64,000 nucleotides of DNA, from positions 152,264 to 216,263 of the forward strand of contig NZ_AUAV01000011.1 of NCBI RefSeq assembly GCF_000428905.1, read 5' to 3'. Every line of letters begins with the position of its first letter. The stretch's first letter is position 1. The notes beneath the pieces were generated by a model that was not told the origin of the DNA, did not search any database, and was given only the letters and a program-made list of their open reading frames with translations. Positions 61,749 through 64,000 of the stretch are shown here, in pieces. A program made the translations under genes and the position numbers. The stretch is from Brumicola pallidula DSM 14239 = ACAM 615. GTDB taxonomy: Bacteria; Pseudomonadota; Gammaproteobacteria; Enterobacterales; Alteromonadaceae.

Positions 61749-63857
61749 ATGATAAAAAGGTCTATTATGAGATTTCAACGGATCTCACTTTGTATTGCTG
61801 TGTCTGTATTAGGATTGGCTACTTTTAATATCAGTGCACTAAACGCAGATGAACAGAAAACAGCACACAGGAATATTCTGCCAAGCACCTCTGTTGTGGA
61901 TTATGCGGATGTATTTGAACTAGAATATGCAGCCTCCCCTACTTTTCATCCCAGCAAAGAAATGCTTGTTTATGAACGCCGCTCAATGAATATTATGAAT
62001 GACCGCAGTCAAATTCAGCTGTGGACTTATGATCTAAAAACGCAACAACATTTACCGTTATTAGCTGATGGAGATAACTATTACTCGCCAAGATTTTCAG
62101 AAGATGGTAAACGACTTGCGTATTTGTCAGCACAAGATGGCAAACCACAAATTTTCGTCAGATGGATGGAAACTAACCGTACTGCGAAGCTCAGTAGTTT
62201 GCAATCTAGTCCGGCAAATTTAACCTGGTCACCCGATGGCAAATCAATAGCATTTACGATGTTCACATCAACGCAAGCAACAACCCTATTCAAAGACATG
62301 CCCAAAATGCCAAAAGATGCTAAGTGGGCAGAGACCGCAAAATATATTGATACCACACAATATAGAAGTGACGGCGATGGTTTTAATGATCCCGGCTTCC
62401 AGCAAATTTATGTAATGTCAGCCGAAGGTGGAACACCACGCCAAATTACTTTAGATAAATTTAATCATGGTGGGCAACTTAGCTGGTCGACCGATAGCAA
62501 AGCAATCTATTTCTCAGCAAACCGTGATGAAAATTGGGCGCTATTACCCTATGAAAGCAACATCTACCGCGTTGAAGTTGACGCTGGTACGCTTAAATCA
62601 GTCACTGACGAAAAAGGCCCTGAGTCTGCGCCATTGGTTAGCCCAAATGGCAAATATCTTGCGTATGAATGGGTAAATGATAGAAAACTGTCGTATCAAG
62701 TTAGCCAAATAATGCTACAAGCCCTCGACTCTGATAAACCTGCCGCTTCATTAACACCCACATTAGATCGTCAAATTGGGTCAGTGCAATGGGCAGATGA
62801 TAGTAAAGGACTTTACTTTAGTTACCTTGATGAAGCTGAAACTAAGTTAGCCTACGTTAGCGTGGGTGGAAAAATAAAAGAACTCCCCGCCAGATTAGGT
62901 AGTCAAGCCTTAGGTCGGCCATATACTTCTGGAGAGTTCGATGTATCAGCACAGGATGAAATCGTCTACACCATTAACGATAGTCAACGCCCCGCCGATC
63001 TTGCTTTGATGAGCAATAATAAACGTCCGAAACGTCTCACCTCATTGAATGAAGATGCACTAGGGCATTTAACCTTAGCAAAAGTAGAAAAATTTGATGT
63101 TATATCCTCGGTAGACCAACGCAAGATTGATGCGTGGATTGCGTACCCACCAAGCTTTGATCCAAGCAAAAAGTATCCTTTAATTCTTGAGATCCACGGC
63201 GGTCCTCATGCTGCTTATGCTGAGACATTCAGTATGGAAGTGCAGTTGATGGCCGCGAAAGGCTATGTTGTTGTTTGGTCTAACCCAAGAGGTAGCTCGT
63301 CATATGGCGAAGATTTTGGCAACCTAATTCACCACAACTATCCTTCCGAAGATTATAATGACTTAATGGATGTAGTTGATGCGAGTGTTGTAAAAGGTTT
63401 CATTGATGATAAGAATCTATTTATTACGGGCGGCTCTGGTGGTGGTGTCTTAACGGCATGGAGTATCGGTAAAACAAACCGTTTTGCCGCTGCAGTTGTT
63501 GCTAAGCCAGTAATCAATTGGTTAAGCTTTGCGTTGACCGCCGATGCCTATCCTTTCTTCACACAATATTGGATGGAAGATATGCCGTGGAATATTAGTG
63601 ATAAACTGTGGAAACGGTCACCATTGTCACTGGTAGGAAACGTGACGACACCTACCATGCTATTGACTGGTGAAGACGATTACAGAACGCCAATAAGTGA
63701 AACTGAACAATATTACCAAGCACTGCGTTTACGCCAAATTGATTCAGCCATGGTGCGTATTCCAGGTGCTTCGCATGGTATTGCATCGCGTCCAAGTCAT
63801 TTAATTCAAAAGGTCGGTCACATCATTGCTTGGTTTGAAAAATATAAACGTAAGTAA
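61749..63857 (+). CDS. Exported S9-family peptidase (acylaminoacyl-peptidase-like)
   Basis: A 702-aa serine peptidase with a signal peptide (ISLCIAVSVLGLATFNISALNA). The N-terminal beta-propeller carries WD/PD40-type repeats (SPRFSEDGKRLAYLS, LTWSPDGKSIAFTMF, LSWSTDSKAIYFSAN). The C-terminal alpha/beta-hydrolase domain has HGGPHAAYAETF, WSNPRGSSSYGEDF, the nucleophile FITGGSGGGVLTAW (G-x-S-x-G), Asp in TGEDDYRTP and His in GASHGIASRP. It cleaves short peptides, probably in the periplasm. AGGAAAG precedes the ATG. Divergent from the kinase cluster. Confidence 0.95.
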   Translation: MIKRSIMRFQRISLCIAVSVLGLATFNISALNADEQKTAHRNILPSTSVVDYADVFELEYAASPTFHPSKEMLVYERRSMNIMNDRSQIQLWTYDLKTQQHLPLLADGDNYYSPRFSEDGKRLAYLSAQDGKPQIFVRWMETNRTAKLSSLQSSPANLTWSPDGKSIAFTMFTSTQATTLFKDMPKMPKDAKWAETAKYIDTTQYRSDGDGFNDPGFQQIYVMSAEGGTPRQITLDKFNHGGQLSWSTDSKAIYFSANRDENWALLPYESNIYRVEVDAGTLKSVTDEKGPESAPLVSPNGKYLAYEWVNDRKLSYQVSQIMLQALDSDKPAASLTPTLDRQIGSVQWADDSKGLYFSYLDEAETKLAYVSVGGKIKELPARLGSQALGRPYTSGEFDVSAQDEIVYTINDSQRPADLALMSNNKRPKRLTSLNEDALGHLTLAKVEKFDVISSVDQRKIDAWIAYPPSFDPSKKYPLILEIHGGPHAAYAETFSMEVQLMAAKGYVVVWSNPRGSSSYGEDFGNLIHHNYPSEDYNDLMDVVDASVVKGFIDDKNLFITGGSGGGVLTAWSIGKTNRFAAAVVAKPVINWLSFALTADAYPFFTQYWMEDMPWNISDKLWKRSPLSLVGNVTTPTMLLTGEDDYRTPISETEQYYQALRLRQIDSAMVRIPGASHGIASRPSHLIQKVGHIIAWFEKYKRK

Positions 63858-63870
63858 TATATAAACGTAA

Positions 63871-64000
63871 TTGACATCCTCCCCGCCCTAAAGGGCGGGG
63901 ATCCCTGCGGGTGAACGCAACTTCTGCGCCCTACCTTCGGTGGGTTCCTGCTTCACAGAGCGGCCTGACTGCGCCGACTCTCCACAGGCTAACAAGCGAT
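63871..64000 (-). mobile_element. Right end of an IS200/IS605-family (TnpB) element, continuing beyond the window
   Basis: The boundary is at 63871: on the minus strand the element ends GGATGTCAA, matching the TCAA cleavage end of IS605-type right ends. A perfect 8-bp stem (CCCCGCCC / GGGCGGGG, 63881-63900) lies next to it, then GC-rich structured sequence to the window edge. This combination is the familiar 3' flank of tnpB genes. The tnpB ORF, if intact, lies right of base 64000 on the minus strand. GC content jumps sharply relative to the host DNA. Confidence 0.75.
63871..64000 (-). ncRNA. Putative omega/reRNA scaffold of the TnpB element (partial)
   Basis: In IS605-type elements the RNA that guides TnpB comes from the right end and continues into flanking host DNA, which acts as guide. 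Here the scaffold would include the 63881-63900 hairpin and a smaller hairpin near 63929-63945 (CCCACC-GAA-GGT with a bulge before GGG on the minus strand). The guide would start at 63870 and read TTACGTTTATATATTACTTA. The 5' part of the RNA is outside the window. Confidence 0.55.

Overview
The window looks like chromosomal DNA of a marine gammaproteobacterium of the Alteromonadales type (Thalassotalea/Colwellia/Pseudoalteromonas-like). The grounds are AT-rich DNA, a DUF3718 secreted protein, RecBCD without an intervening ptrA, a dimeric all-alpha dUTPase, an RNase J-like enzyme and many small exported proteins of unknown function. The genus is an inference. No tRNA, rRNA or CRISPR array was seen.

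Layout. 1-7846: lipid catabolism, mostly minus strand. It holds the start of an acyl-CoA dehydrogenase, a FadB/FadJ-like two-domain enzyme, a DUF3718 gene, and a four-gene operon (histidine phosphatase, ACAD10/11-like dehydrogenase, phosphotransferase, quinone oxidoreductase) that resembles a 4-hydroxyacyl-CoA degradation module. 7847-12530: hemN, a large exported metalloprotease and a small unknown gene. 12531-22419: recC-recB-recD. 22420-25850: repeat-rich spacer, dUTPase, and a porin with two small PstS-like proteins. 25900-31283: acyl-CoA ligase, D-lactate dehydrogenase, and an RNase J-like protein whose true start appears to be an ATT codon. 31446-32843: DUF4397 lipoprotein.

33021-40851 is a plus-strand metal/redox locus: a PmrAB/QseBC-like two-component system, a cupredoxin, an FTR1-like membrane protein without clear REXXE motifs, a putative outer-membrane barrel, a DUF1624 acyltransferase-like protein, then TlpA-like thioredoxin, DUF4266 lipoprotein, DUF3570 barrel and ApbE. 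PmrA-type boxes (two hexamers 5 bp apart) precede both the regulator gene and the TlpA gene. The DUF3570 protein has an ApbE-like flavinylation motif (D-x-L-T-G-A-S), so a flavin-based envelope redox system is the working model. 41086-46238 encodes a MacB-like ABC exporter with three consecutive HlyD-type adaptors.

47890-61550 (minus strand) is the most novel region: 13 genes, almost all unnamed. They encode a Ser/Thr kinase with TM, PEGA and SUMF1 domains, an FHA protein, a MotA/TolQ/ExbB-like channel protein, a MotB/TolR-like partner, a membrane-anchored Lon-like (S16) domain protein, a lipoprotein, exported coiled-coil proteins and single-pass membrane proteins. I read it as an uncharacterised envelope machine driven by ion-motive force and controlled by Ser/Thr phosphorylation. 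The window closes with an S9 peptidase and, on the minus strand, the right end of an IS200/IS605-family (TnpB) element carrying its omega/reRNA-like 3' region.

Short tandem repeats, in-frame in coding DNA (RecB, RecC, two genes of the kinase cluster) and also in spacers, recur through the whole window.
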